Position numbers and translations under genes: made by a program
Part shown: one piece after another, positions 25,131-33,479 of the stretch
Layout of the letters: the number at the start of each line of letters is the position of its first letter
Numbering within the stretch: the stretch's first letter is position 1
Notes under the pieces: model-generated
The model's database searches: none
The model's input: only the letters and a program-made list of their open reading frames with translations
What the model was told of the DNA's origin: nothing
Assembly (NCBI GenBank): GCA_947446025.1
Contig: CANFEY010000013.1
Span: forward strand, 18,463 to 82,462
Direction of reading: 5' to 3'
DNA length: 64,000 nt
Source of the DNA: Bryobacterales bacterium
GTDB lineage: Bacteria > Acidobacteriota > Terriglobia > Bryobacterales > Bryobacteraceae

Positions 25131-25799
25131 CTATTGTATGCCAGCGGCGTTCGCCATACGGGTCAACTCGGCCCAGGTGTCCGTAGGATTCACAGTGTTG
25201 AACACTGCGGAACCGGCTACCATCCATTCTGCACCTGCTTTTACAACAGCTTCCACGTTGTCCTTGGTGACGCCGCCGTCCAGCTCAATGATGAATTGCA
25301 ATCCGAGTGCCTTGCGGCGCTCGACCAGTTGGCGGATTTTGTTGAGCGAGTGAGGGATGAATTTCTGGCCGCCGAAACCGGGGTTGACGCTCATGACGAG
25401 CACGAAGTCGACCAGGCCGAGCACGTCTTCGAGGGTGGCTACGGGGGTGCCAGGGTTGATGACGACGCCGGGGCGCGCGCCTTCGGAGCGGATGAAGCGC
25501 AAAGTCCGGTCGAGGTGCACGCAGGCTTCCTGGTGGACGGAAATGAGGTCGGCTCCGGCTTTGATGAAGTCGGGGATGTAGGCGTCGGGGTTCTCGATCA
25601 TCAGGTGCACGTCGAGCTGGGCCTTGGAGGCTTTGCGGAGGCTGGCGACGACGGGCGGTCCGAGGGTGATGTTGGGGACGAAGTGTCCGTCCATGACGTC
25701 GACGTGGAGCATTTTGCACCCCGCGGCTTCCAGGGGGGCGGTGGCGGCACCGAGATGGGCAAAGTCGGCGGAGAGGATGGAGGGTAAAATTTCAGGCAT
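25131..25799 (-). CDS. rpe: ribulose-phosphate 3-epimerase
   Basis: 222 residues from the ATG at 25799 (MPEILPSILSADFAHL), matching the conserved family start; eight extra upstream codons would come from the palindromic repeat. Motifs: LHVDVMDGHFVPNITLGP with H32, D34 and D37, DVHLMIENPD (H65), VMSVNPGFGGQKFIP, ELDGGVTKDNV, and AGSAVFN. Interconverts ribulose-5-P and xylulose-5-P in the pentose phosphate pathway. First gene of the operon with bamD. The palindromic element at 25806-25875 lies in its 5' region, so its promoter is either inside the element or in the neighbouring gene. Confidence 0.96.
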   Translation of the reverse strand: MPEILPSILSADFAHLGAATAPLEAAGCKMLHVDVMDGHFVPNITLGPPVVASLRKASKAQLDVHLMIENPDAYIPDFIKAGADLISVHQEACVHLDRTLRFIRSEGARPGVVINPGTPVATLEDVLGLVDFVLVMSVNPGFGGQKFIPHSLNKIRQLVERRKALGLQFIIELDGGVTKDNVEAVVKAGAEWMVAGSAVFNTVNPTDTWAELTRMANAAGIQ

Positions 25800-25805
25800 C
25801 AGGGA

Positions 25806-25875
25806 TAGGGACAGTATACTCAACTCCCGAATTCGCCGCCTCGGGAAAATTCGGGAATTGAGTATACTGTCCCTA
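25806..25875. repeat. palindromic repeat, copy A
   Basis: Arms 25806-25833 and 25848-25875, 28 bp each with one mismatch, 14-nt spacer. Arm core reads TAGGGACAGTATACTCAA then CTCCCGAATT. It fills nearly the whole 75-nt gap between the divergent rpe and GT39-like genes; its last base is the A of the downstream ATG. See copies B (27533-27602) and C (45398-45469). Confidence 0.95.
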
Positions 25876-27530
25876 TGGTGCCCGGGTCGATCCTACGCGC
25901 TGGGATCTGGCTACTCGCCACCGCCTTGGCATATTGGCCACTCCCATTTCTGGAACCGCTGCGGGAATGTGCGGAGGCCGCATTGCGAACGCTCGCGCGG
26001 CGACCCATTTGGTGCTGCGCGGGAGCGGCGTTGGCGGTGCTACTAGTACGAGCCGTGCTGCTATTCGCGTCCGGCATCCCACAGCCGTTCGTGCATGACG
26101 AGTACGGCTACCTGCTCCAGGCGGACACATTCGCCTCAGGACGCCTGACGAATCCTACCCACCCGATGGCGGAGTTTTTTGAAACTCCCTACATCTTTCA
26201 GTCTCCCTCATACAACGCTAAGTTCCCGCCCGGACAGGGGCTTGTGCTGGCGCTGGGCCAGGTCCTATTCGGGCATGCCTGGTATGGTGTCTGGCTCAGC
26301 TGCGGAGCGTTGGCGGCGGCGCTGTGCTGGGCGCTGCAGGGCTACTTCCGGCCCACGCTCGCCCTGGTGGGCACGATCCTGATCCTGCCGCTATGCATCT
26401 TCTCCAATTGGATGAACAGCTACTGGGGAGGCGCGGTTGCAGGGATTGGAGGGGCGCTGGTATTTGGGGCGTTGCCTCGACTGCGCTCGGGGAGCGCCTA
26501 CGCAGGGGTGCTTCTGGCGGCGGGCGCGATCCTGCTACTCCTAACGCGCCCGTTTGAAGGAGCGCTGGTCCTGGCACCGGCGCTCGTTGTCATTCTCTTC
26601 CACCGCTTGAACTGGCGTCAGTGGACGGCACTGACGGTTCCCGCGCTCGCTGGTCTGGCCTTCTGGGGTTACTACAACGCGCGCGTCACAGGGGACCCGC
26701 TGCACATGCCCTATGCCGAATACGAAGTGCAGTATCCGATGACGTCGCATTTCAACGTCCTGCCTCAACCTCCGCGAAAGGACTTCGACCGGCTGAGCAT
26801 TGCTTGGGTGGACCAGTGGGAACGGGAGGCCTGGAACGAAGCGCGAAGACCAGGGTTCGCGATGCAACGCTTGCGCGATTTGTGGGCGCGGGCTGGAACG
26901 TTCGTGGGGTCTGCCATGCTGCTCACGCCGATGTTTTGGTTCGCCGCGAAATGGTGGCGGGATCGAAACCTTCGCGCTGCGGGCGTGGCCGTCGTCCTCA
27001 GTGTGTGGGCTGCTTTTGTTGAGGTTCTCTATTTCGATCACTATGCCGCGCCGGCGTTGGCACCCCTGCTGATGCTGGTGGTGGCGGGCCTGGGGTATCT
27101 GCGCCAGTACCAGTTTTCGCCGTCGCGAACGGTTGGCGCTTGGCTCGCATGCACCCTACCGGCGGCGGCTTTGGCTACTGCATTGATTGGTCCTGTCGCG
27201 GCGCTGCTGGCCGGTGCCCCGCTGATCCCTGCTCCCTCGGGCGCGCGGGAATATCTGGAAAACTTGCTGGCGGAGGAGTATGGTCCTCACTTGGTCTTTG
27301 TGCGGCGCACCGGGGCCGGGGCGATCAATTGGGCTCTCTATCCCCGCGTCGAGTTCGCGCCGGTGCAGATTGAGTTCGTCCACAACGGGGCAAACATCGA
27401 TCAGCAGTTCGTCGTGTGGGCGCACGACCTGGGCGAGAAGCAGAACCAACGCCTCCGCGAGTACTACAAAGACCGCAGGGTCTGGACTTACGATCCTGAG
27501 GTGGACCCCGGCAGGCTGCACGTGAAGTAG
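25875..27530 (+). CDS. polytopic membrane protein, glycosyltransferase-39-like
   Basis: 551 residues with about ten hydrophobic segments. After the second, the loop FVHDEYGYLLQADTFASGRL carries an Asp-Glu pair like the catalytic aspartate of GT-C fold (GT39/GT83) enzymes that use lipid-phosphate sugars; FPPGQGLVLALGQ and LTRPFEG follow, as in that superfamily. A soluble 100-residue C-terminal part ends with RLREYYKDRRVWTYDPEVDPGRL. Substrate unknown. The ATG is formed by the last base of palindrome A, so translation signals lie inside the repeat; a later start cannot be excluded. Confidence 0.78.
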   Translation: MVPGSILRAGIWLLATALAYWPLPFLEPLRECAEAALRTLARRPIWCCAGAALAVLLVRAVLLFASGIPQPFVHDEYGYLLQADTFASGRLTNPTHPMAEFFETPYIFQSPSYNAKFPPGQGLVLALGQVLFGHAWYGVWLSCGALAAALCWALQGYFRPTLALVGTILILPLCIFSNWMNSYWGGAVAGIGGALVFGALPRLRSGSAYAGVLLAAGAILLLLTRPFEGALVLAPALVVILFHRLNWRQWTALTVPALAGLAFWGYYNARVTGDPLHMPYAEYEVQYPMTSHFNVLPQPPRKDFDRLSIAWVDQWEREAWNEARRPGFAMQRLRDLWARAGTFVGSAMLLTPMFWFAAKWWRDRNLRAAGVAVVLSVWAAFVEVLYFDHYAAPALAPLLMLVVAGLGYLRQYQFSPSRTVGAWLACTLPAAALATALIGPVAALLAGAPLIPAPSGAREYLENLLAEEYGPHLVFVRRTGAGAINWALYPRVEFAPVQIEFVHNGANIDQQFVVWAHDLGEKQNQRLREYYKDRRVWTYDPEVDPGRLHVK

Positions 27531-27532
27531 GA

Positions 27533-27602
27533 AGTAGGGACAGTATACTCAACTCCCGAATTACGGGGCGATAATTCGGGAGTTGAGTATACTGTCCCTA
27601 CT
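27533..27602. repeat. palindromic repeat, copy B
   Basis: Perfect 30-bp arms (27533-27562 and 27573-27602) around a 10-nt spacer. The same core as copies A and C. The right end is followed by a second TACTGTCCC, giving a 9-bp tandem duplication (27590-27607). It begins 2 nt after the stop of the GT39-like gene and ends 18 nt before the MBL-fold gene. It could act as a transcription terminator for the former. Confidence 0.96.
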
Positions 27603-27620
27603 GTCCCAAACGGCGCTAGA

Positions 27621-28475
27621 ATGGAAGCCATGTCGCGCGCACACATTACACTGGCATTCGCTGCCGCTCTGAGTTTTTCCGTTGCTCTGGTCGCCCAACC
27701 TCCCGCTGGTGGCGGGGGAAAGGGAGGCGCGCCCAAGGCCGGCGCCACGGTCGAGAAAATCCGCACGCTGAAGCCGAACCTGTACCTGATCACCGGGGGC
27801 GGCGCGAACACGCTCGTGCGCGTCACGCCCGAGGGCCTCATCCTGGTCGACACCAAGAACCCCGGCGATGAGAACTACAACCGCGTCATGGAAGAGATCA
27901 AGTCGGTCACGCCGCTGCCGGTCAAGTGGGTCATCAACACCCAGCACCACCCCGACCACGTCGGCACCAACCAAAAGTTCATCGACGCCGGAGCCCAGGT
28001 GCTCGCCGTCGAACCGCTCAAGACCTTCATGGGTTCCGACCCCCGCACCAAAGATATCCCCGGCCGGCCGACCGTTACCTTCGCCAAGGACTACGTGCTG
28101 AAGTTCGGCGGCGCTGAGGTGCAGTTGTACTTCTACGGTCCGGGACATTCCGGCGGCGACACCATCGTCTACTTCCCTGCGGAAAAGATCGTGATGGTCG
28201 GCGACCAGATGACCGACGCGGCCCCGCTGGTGGATTTCGCCAACGGCGGCAGCCTCAAAACCTGGAACGCCAGCCTGGATGGAGCGCTCAGCATGGAGTT
28301 TGAATTCGCCATCCCCGGCCGCGGTGAGCCGAAGACGAAGGCGGAAGTGCAGGCCTATCGCGCGAAGATCGCCACCCTGGCCCAGCGCGCGAAGACTGGG
28401 ACCATCGACACCACCGATCTCGGCTGGACCTTCCAGGCCGCGGCGATTGCATCCATGATCGCCGAAGCGAAGTAG
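27621..28475 (+). CDS. secreted MBL-fold protein with altered metal ligands
   Basis: 284 residues; signal peptide (HITLAFAAALSFSVALVAQ), then a Gly/Pro-rich stretch. MBL fold: NLYLITGGGANTLVRVTPEGLILVDT, WVINTQHHPDHVGTN, YGPGHSGGDTIVYFPAEKIVMVGDQ. The HxHxDH motif reads Q108-H-H110-P-D112-H113, so the first His is Gln, as in B3-Q (GOB-1-type) lactamases; H176 and D195 are kept, but the final PGHG is PGRG (R234). Likely a periplasmic hydrolase with a modified or partly lost metal site. ATG at 27621 used; 27630 is an alternative. Its stop directly abuts the stop of the convergent phosphatase. Confidence 0.86.
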   Translation: MEAMSRAHITLAFAAALSFSVALVAQPPAGGGGKGGAPKAGATVEKIRTLKPNLYLITGGGANTLVRVTPEGLILVDTKNPGDENYNRVMEEIKSVTPLPVKWVINTQHHPDHVGTNQKFIDAGAQVLAVEPLKTFMGSDPRTKDIPGRPTVTFAKDYVLKFGGAEVQLYFYGPGHSGGDTIVYFPAEKIVMVGDQMTDAAPLVDFANGGSLKTWNASLDGALSMEFEFAIPGRGEPKTKAEVQAYRAKIATLAQRAKTGTIDTTDLGWTFQAAAIASMIAEAK

Positions 28476-29024
28476 CTACTTCCCCCAGTCCTCAATCTTG
28501 ACCCGGGCGGCCAGCGTGCTGCCCGGACCGAAGATCAAGGCTTCTCCGTCCGCAACGTTGGTGATGGCAGGGAACGCTCCGCGCAAGTTGGGCATGTGCG
28601 TGATCAAGAGGACGTTGGTGCCCTTGGGCGATTGCGCCACTCGCTTTTGCAGCCACTCGGCCTGCGCGGCGGTGCCGCCAGACATACTCTGCCCGTTGTC
28701 TCCGAGTTCGGCGGCGGGCTTCACCTGTGTCCACTGTGCGAGCTGCGCAGTCGCCATCGCCCGTTGCGTCGGGCTGGAATAAACCTCGCCGATTGGGATC
28801 TTGAGATCGCGCAGAGCCTTGCCCATCGCCGTGGCCGCCGCCTTGCCCGGCTCGTCGAGCTGTCGCTCCGTGGCTCCCGCGGGGACCGTGTTCGGCGAAC
28901 TCGCGTGGCGCATCACGATCACGTAGCCGCCTTGTTGCAGAGCCTTGACCAGCGCATCGACCGAAAGCGTCTGCGCTGCCAGCGCGCCACAGGCAAGCGT
29001 GCCCAGGAAGAAGAGTCGCTTCAT
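28476..29024 (-). CDS. histidine phosphatase superfamily protein, exported
   Basis: 182 residues with a signal peptide (MKRLFFLGTLACGALAAQ). The catalytic RHG-type motif is VIVMRHASSP (phospho-acceptor His), with Arg of SSPTQRAMATAQ and the second His in LLITHMPN, the proton-relay pair of branch-2 histidine phosphatases. The glycine of RHG is Ala here, a common variation. It probably acts on phosphoesters in the periplasm; substrate unknown. Faces the MBL gene tail-to-tail with no gap. Confidence 0.9.
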   Translation of the reverse strand: MKRLFFLGTLACGALAAQTLSVDALVKALQQGGYVIVMRHASSPNTVPAGATERQLDEPGKAAATAMGKALRDLKIPIGEVYSSPTQRAMATAQLAQWTQVKPAAELGDNGQSMSGGTAAQAEWLQKRVAQSPKGTNVLLITHMPNLRGAFPAITNVADGEALIFGPGSTLAARVKIEDWGK

Positions 29025-29041
29025 ACCGCTATCATAGCTGG

Positions 29042-29563
29042 ATGGAATTGCTGCGCGTGGCTTCCTTCGTCGCCTACCTCGCCGCGCTTGTGGTGTTCGC
29101 AGCCGCGGCGTTATTTGGAATGACGCGGGGCCGCGGAATCACAGGATCGATTTCGATGCAAGGGAGCATCGGCACGTTGCTGCAGCTGGGAGCGGCGGTG
29201 CTGGTCACGCGCGCGCTGCCGGATGAGCCGTTGCGGCCACTGCCCTGGGAACTCGCCGGGATGTTGCTGGCCCCGCTTTCGGCCTGGCTGTTCGTGTGGG
29301 CGCAAGTGCCAGCTGCTCGATCAGACGGAGGGTTGGTGACCGATGCCGCCTACGCGTGGGTGCGGCACCCCATGTATCTCGCTTTCCTGGGCCTGCTGCT
29401 CGCCACGGGATTCGCGATCTCGGCTCGTTGGTTGTTGCTCGGCGCAGTGGGTCTGTATGTCGCGGGCACGGAGCTTCGCGTCGCTGTCGAAGAAGCGGGT
29501 TTGGCTGGGTACGCGGACTATCGCAGCCGCACACGCTGGGCCTATTTGCCGGGACTACGCTGA
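29042..29563 (+). CDS. isoprenylcysteine carboxyl methyltransferase / PEMT-like membrane protein
   Basis: 173 residues, four to five membrane segments. The C-terminal half reads YAWVRHPMYLAFLGLLLATGFAI, then VAGTELRVAVEEAGLAGYADYRSRTRWAYLPGL, which matches the 'RHPxY ... EExxL...Y..Y..r..r.iP' pattern of ICMT/PEMT-type methyltransferases. Bacterial members methylate unknown lipophilic substrates. The 3' end overlaps the convergent rsmB by 9 nt. Divergent from the histidine phosphatase, with only 17 nt between starts. Confidence 0.88.
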   Translation: MELLRVASFVAYLAALVVFAAAALFGMTRGRGITGSISMQGSIGTLLQLGAAVLVTRALPDEPLRPLPWELAGMLLAPLSAWLFVWAQVPAARSDGGLVTDAAYAWVRHPMYLAFLGLLLATGFAISARWLLLGAVGLYVAGTELRVAVEEAGLAGYADYRSRTRWAYLPGLR

Positions 29564-30577
29564 CAAGACCGCGGCGAAGAAACTGTCGCCGGGGCCGCGG
29601 ATGAGTTGCCCATCGGCGACATCTTCGTTCTCTTCGCGCTCCAGTGAACACGTCGCGTACACCAGCCTGCCCCCGGGCTTGAGGCACGCGCGAGCCTGCT
29701 CCAGCATGCGGAGTTGCAGCGCATGGAAATCGGCGAGGTCTGCTTCGCGCAAGCGCCACTTGATCTCAGGGTTGCGCGCGAGGGTGCCCGTGCCCGAGCA
29801 GGGCGCGTCCAGCAATATGCGATCGAACACCGGGCCGAACGGCAGACCGACGACGCCGTCCACGATGACGCGCAGCGGTGTGTCGACCATTTGCAGGCGC
29901 TTCGGATACCGATCGCACGCGACGACGCGGGCCCCGGCGGCGGCGATCTGCGCGGTCTTGTTGCCGGGAGCCGCGCACACGTCGAGCACCAGCATCCCTG
30001 GTTCGATATCGAGCAAAGGAACAACCATCTGGGCACCGGGATCCTGCTGGCGGCCAGTAGTTGGATTGACGGCAGCCTCCGGTTCGACCAGCGCGGCCCG
30101 CGCCATTTCGACCGCCGCAGGGTGCCCGTAGTGCGACTCCCAGCGGGCGAGCAACCAGCCGGGCATGCTGAGTTCGGTAGCGAGGTCCGGCCACGCCACC
30201 GGCTCACGATGCACCTTGCGCAGCACCGCGTTCACGAACCCCGCCGCCGACCGCTTGCGCGCCAGCTTCACCAGTTCCACGCTATCAGTCACCACTGCAT
30301 GCGCCGGCACGCGATCCAAGTAGCGCAGTTGGAACACGCCCATGCGCAGCGCGAGCCGCACTTCTTCATCGAGCTTGCCTGACTTGCCGGAGAAGACTCC
30401 GACCAGGAAATCGAGCTGCGCCTGATAACGCAGGCACCCGAGCACGATCGATTCCGCTAGCCCGATGTCCCGCGCATCGGCCTTCTCGCGCCGCAATAGA
30501 TCCGTCGCATAGCCGCCCTTGGCCACCTTTCCCAACACGCGGAACGCGATTTCACGAGCTGGAGAGAGTTTGCTCAC
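29555..30577 (-). CDS. rsmB: 16S rRNA m5C methyltransferase, RsmB/NOP family
   Basis: 340 residues. NusB-like RNA-binding domain 1-125 (AREIAFRVLGKVAKGGYATDLL, FQLRYLDRVPAHAVVTDSVELVK, RSAAGFVNAVLRKV), then a Rossmann SAM domain: MLVLDVCAAPGNKTAQIAA, LLDAPCSGTGTLARNPEIKW with the nucleophile Cys region and YATCSLEREENE with the second Cys. Expected to methylate C967 (E. coli numbering). About 90 residues shorter than E. coli RsmB: the linker before the SAM domain is cut down and the C-terminus ends soon after the TCSL motif. Overlaps the next minus-strand gene's stop region by 4 nt. Confidence 0.93.
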   Translation of the reverse strand: MSKLSPAREIAFRVLGKVAKGGYATDLLRREKADARDIGLAESIVLGCLRYQAQLDFLVGVFSGKSGKLDEEVRLALRMGVFQLRYLDRVPAHAVVTDSVELVKLARKRSAAGFVNAVLRKVHREPVAWPDLATELSMPGWLLARWESHYGHPAAVEMARAALVEPEAAVNPTTGRQQDPGAQMVVPLLDIEPGMLVLDVCAAPGNKTAQIAAAGARVVACDRYPKRLQMVDTPLRVIVDGVVGLPFGPVFDRILLDAPCSGTGTLARNPEIKWRLREADLADFHALQLRMLEQARACLKPGGRLVYATCSLEREENEDVADGQLIRGPGDSFFAAVLSA

Positions 30578-32604
30578 TGAATGGGAATCAATCCCGTGGC
30601 GTTGACTCCCCCGACGCGTAGGGACACCGCAGCGTCACCGGGGGTTAACGCCGGGACGGTCACGTTGACTTGATAGAGGCCCGGAGCGACGACGCCGGCG
30701 AAGGCAACCGAGGCGACGCGTCCGGCGATGTTGACAATCGGCGGTGTGGGTAGCGCGCCGGACTGCGTGGACGCGCCTTCGGTGAGGGTGCCGAGTGTGA
30801 TGCCCAAGCCACCCGCGTACAACACGATGGTCTCGCCGGAGCGTGCCGGAGTAAACGCGGCACCGGGCACGGACATGTAGGCGGGTCCCAGAAGCGTGTT
30901 ATCGGCGTGCGTGGCCGCGATGTAGCTGGTGGCGCCGAAATAAAAGAAGCTCGGCGTCGACGCATTCTTGGTAACGGGGAAAGGATCGCTGGTGACGCCA
31001 TTACTGGTCACCTCGACGTTGACCGTGCCGAGGGCGGCGTCGAGTCCGGCGAGTACGTTGACTTGGTTCGGGCTGACGAAGTACACGTAGGCGGGGCGCC
31101 CGTTAATGCGCACGCTGACGCCGTTCAGCGCAGTGGGCATGCGGCCTTGCGCGAAGTCGGGAGCGCTGCTCCATACGGCGGTGGTGGGTGACAGCCCGGC
31201 ACCCTTAATTTCGATCCAACCGTTCCGGGAGATCGCGAAGCCGCCGGAGGCCTGACCCACCCAATGGATCTCCGGCTTGGCGGGCGCAACGTGATTCGGG
31301 ATATCCCGGATCATCGTATTCAAATGCCCGATGCCGAGCGTGCGCTGGCTGAACAAACCCTCCATTAGTGTCGTGGCGTGGTCGTAGTAGGCCATCTCGT
31401 CGGCGGAAGCGAGGCGGTCGAGCGTGACGTAGATGGTCGCCATACGGAACGTCTTCTGCGACCCGGTGGAATCCGGCACACGCGCTCCGTTGGCTGCGAT
31501 GACGTCCTGAATGGTGACGGTGTCCGCTGGGCCATCGAGCAAGCCGGAGGAGAGTTTGCCGATTTGCGTTTGGTCGCGCAGGACAAAGTGCGGACCCACT
31601 TGCGAGGACGGGATCATGCCCATGAGGTAGAGTTCCAGATCCTTGAAGGTCTGCGCCGGAACTCCAAGACGGTTTTGGATGCGAAAGTTCGGACCCTCAG
31701 GCACAAAGTCGCCGGGGATGCCGAGGCCTTGGCCATTAGTGGGATCGGAGAAGCCCATGATGCCGGTTGCGAGATCGGAGAAAGGCCAATGCGGGCGGCT
31801 CCCGGAGAACTTCGCGTCGGAGAGAAACGCCAGCCACTGATGCCCGGTTTCATCCAGGAATCCCACGGCGCTGTTGCGACCGTGATCCACGTCGAAGAAG
31901 GAATCGATGGGGAAGCGGCTGAGGCCGAGCAGCTTCCCAGCCGAGCCGAACGTGGCGGTGTTGTTGGTGGCGATCATGCCGATGCCGCGGATTTCATTCT
32001 TGCCGATCTGATGCGTGCGGTTTTGAAAGAGTGAGCCTTCGTAAACAACGTTGATGAAGTCGAAGTCATCGGGGAACAGCGAATAGAAGCGGCGGCTGAT
32101 GAAGGTTGAGTTCTGCGCGTCACCGAAGAACTCGGCGTTGGTGAGTCGCAGGTTCACAAGATTGCGGCTGAGCTGGGTGCTGGCGTTCACCGAAGCGATG
32201 TTTACCGCAGGCGCTTCCTTGAGGACATTGACCGCGCTGCTGAGGGAGACGACGCGCGTCGCGCCGTTGAAGGCTTCGAGCAAGCCGCCGATCTTGTGCG
32301 GGTCGTTTTGCAAAAAGGACGCGAGGTCAGAGGGTTGCAAAGTGATGGTGAAGGTGCGGTCCCCGGCCACCAGATCGCCTCCCGTGCCTTGGTCGTTCAT
32401 AGGCAGCCGGACCGGTGTTTGGCCGAAGGCGCAAGGCAGGCAGAAGGTCATCGAATCAACGCCGGCGCCTGCACGGGCTTCCAGGCGCATCGGCACCGGC
32501 TTACGCAGCGAATAGAGCGGCGGGTCAAAACGTGTGTAGACGACGTCAGTGCGGAGTTGGCCCCAGGTTGCGGTGGCCAGCAGGAGTAAGAGAGCAAGCC
32601 TCAT
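30574..32604 (-). CDS. secreted protein with TIGR03437-type C-terminal domain
   Basis: 676 residues with a signal peptide (MRLALLLLLATATWGQ). The N-terminal 430 residues are beta-rich and not recognised; segments such as MNDQGTGGDLVAGDRTFTITLQ and FDVDHGRNSAVGFLDETGHQWLAF suggest a calcium-binding or peptidase-like ectodomain. From about 460 (WIEIKGAGLSP, GVSVRINGRPAYVYFVSPNQVNVLAG) to the end (LYQVNVTVPALTPGDAAVSLRVGG) is the 'Solibacter C-terminal domain' (TIGR03437 style), an IPT/TIG-like surface module used in many paralogues of this lineage. Function unknown. Coupled to rsmB by a 4-nt overlap. Confidence 0.87.
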   Translation of the reverse strand: MRLALLLLLATATWGQLRTDVVYTRFDPPLYSLRKPVPMRLEARAGAGVDSMTFCLPCAFGQTPVRLPMNDQGTGGDLVAGDRTFTITLQPSDLASFLQNDPHKIGGLLEAFNGATRVVSLSSAVNVLKEAPAVNIASVNASTQLSRNLVNLRLTNAEFFGDAQNSTFISRRFYSLFPDDFDFINVVYEGSLFQNRTHQIGKNEIRGIGMIATNNTATFGSAGKLLGLSRFPIDSFFDVDHGRNSAVGFLDETGHQWLAFLSDAKFSGSRPHWPFSDLATGIMGFSDPTNGQGLGIPGDFVPEGPNFRIQNRLGVPAQTFKDLELYLMGMIPSSQVGPHFVLRDQTQIGKLSSGLLDGPADTVTIQDVIAANGARVPDSTGSQKTFRMATIYVTLDRLASADEMAYYDHATTLMEGLFSQRTLGIGHLNTMIRDIPNHVAPAKPEIHWVGQASGGFAISRNGWIEIKGAGLSPTTAVWSSAPDFAQGRMPTALNGVSVRINGRPAYVYFVSPNQVNVLAGLDAALGTVNVEVTSNGVTSDPFPVTKNASTPSFFYFGATSYIAATHADNTLLGPAYMSVPGAAFTPARSGETIVLYAGGLGITLGTLTEGASTQSGALPTPPIVNIAGRVASVAFAGVVAPGLYQVNVTVPALTPGDAAVSLRVGGVNATGLIPIQ

Positions 32605-32609
32605 GGTGT

Positions 32610-33461
32610 TCAGCGTAGCGCCAGAGCCTTCAGCGTGTCCAGATTGCGCTGGTCGTCGCCGGGTTTGTCGACAGGCGTTTCCAGAATGAACGGCTTGTCG
32701 CGCAGCTGCGGGTGGTTCACGATCCGTCGAAATGCTTCCAGGCCAATGCAGCCTTCGCCGATGTTTTGGTGGCGGTCGAGGTGGCTACCGAGCGCTCCCT
32801 TGGAATCATTGGCGTGGATGACGCGGACATTTTCGAGTCCCAGCAGGCGGTCGGCTTCTTCGAGCGTTTCGTTGAGGCCTGCTTCGGTGGTGATGTCGTA
32901 GCCGGAGGCGAGCAAGTGACACGTGTCGAGGCAGAAGCCCAGCGGCAGGTCAGTGAGCTTGGGCCCGAACTCGCGCAGCACGTGCAGTTCTTCGAACTTT
33001 CCGCCAAGCTGCGCGCCCGCACCGGCGGTGCATTCGATGAGCAACGTCAGCTTTCCGTAGTCGAGTCCGGCGGCGGCTTCGGCGATGCCTGCGAGCACGT
33101 TGTGGAGGCCTTGCTCGATGCTGAGGCCTTTGTAGTTGCCGGGATGCGCGACAAGGAATTCGGCTCCGATGGCGATGGCGCGCACGAGTTCGCCCCGGAA
33201 CGCGTCGATGGACTTGCGGCGGATGGTTTCGTCCGCGCTGGCGAGGTTGATGAGGTAGCTGTCGTGGATGACCAGCGGGGTGAGGTCGTGCTTTTCGCGG
33301 GCTTTGTTGAGCAGCGCGATGCCGGGGGCGCTCGGCACGGAGGCTTTCCACTGGCGCGGACTCGACGAGAAGATCTGGAACGTGTTGGCTCCCAGGCGCG
33401 CGGCCTCCAGCGCGGAGCTTTCGAGCGATCCCGATATCGACGTGTGCAACCCGACGCGCAT
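32610..33461 (-). CDS. nfo: deoxyribonuclease IV (endonuclease IV)
   Basis: 283 residues, the family's length. AP-endonuclease TIM barrel with three zincs: MRVGLHTSISGS, ANTFQIFSSSPRQW, FLVAHPGNYKG, LIECTAGAGAQLGG, GFCLDTCHLLASGYDI, VRVIHANDSKGALGSHLDRHQNIGEG and FILETPVD are the canonical metal-binding blocks in order. Cleaves 5' to abasic sites in base-excision repair; cytosolic. Divergent from the hypothetical gene at 33480 with 18 nt between starts. Confidence 0.95.
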   Translation of the reverse strand: MRVGLHTSISGSLESSALEAARLGANTFQIFSSSPRQWKASVPSAPGIALLNKAREKHDLTPLVIHDSYLINLASADETIRRKSIDAFRGELVRAIAIGAEFLVAHPGNYKGLSIEQGLHNVLAGIAEAAAGLDYGKLTLLIECTAGAGAQLGGKFEELHVLREFGPKLTDLPLGFCLDTCHLLASGYDITTEAGLNETLEEADRLLGLENVRVIHANDSKGALGSHLDRHQNIGEGCIGLEAFRRIVNHPQLRDKPFILETPVDKPGDDQRNLDTLKALALR

Positions 33462-33479
33462 TCACTTATGATAGGGGCG

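Noticed and set aside
25875..27530. Composite transposon with the GT39-like gene as cargo
   Set aside because: The flanking palindromes are only about 70 bp with no transposase and no visible target duplication shared by both ends; noted instead as a repeat finding.
32712..33479. N-terminal extension of the exported hypothetical protein
   Set aside because: The extension is the complement of endonuclease IV; a clear signal peptide starts at 33480.
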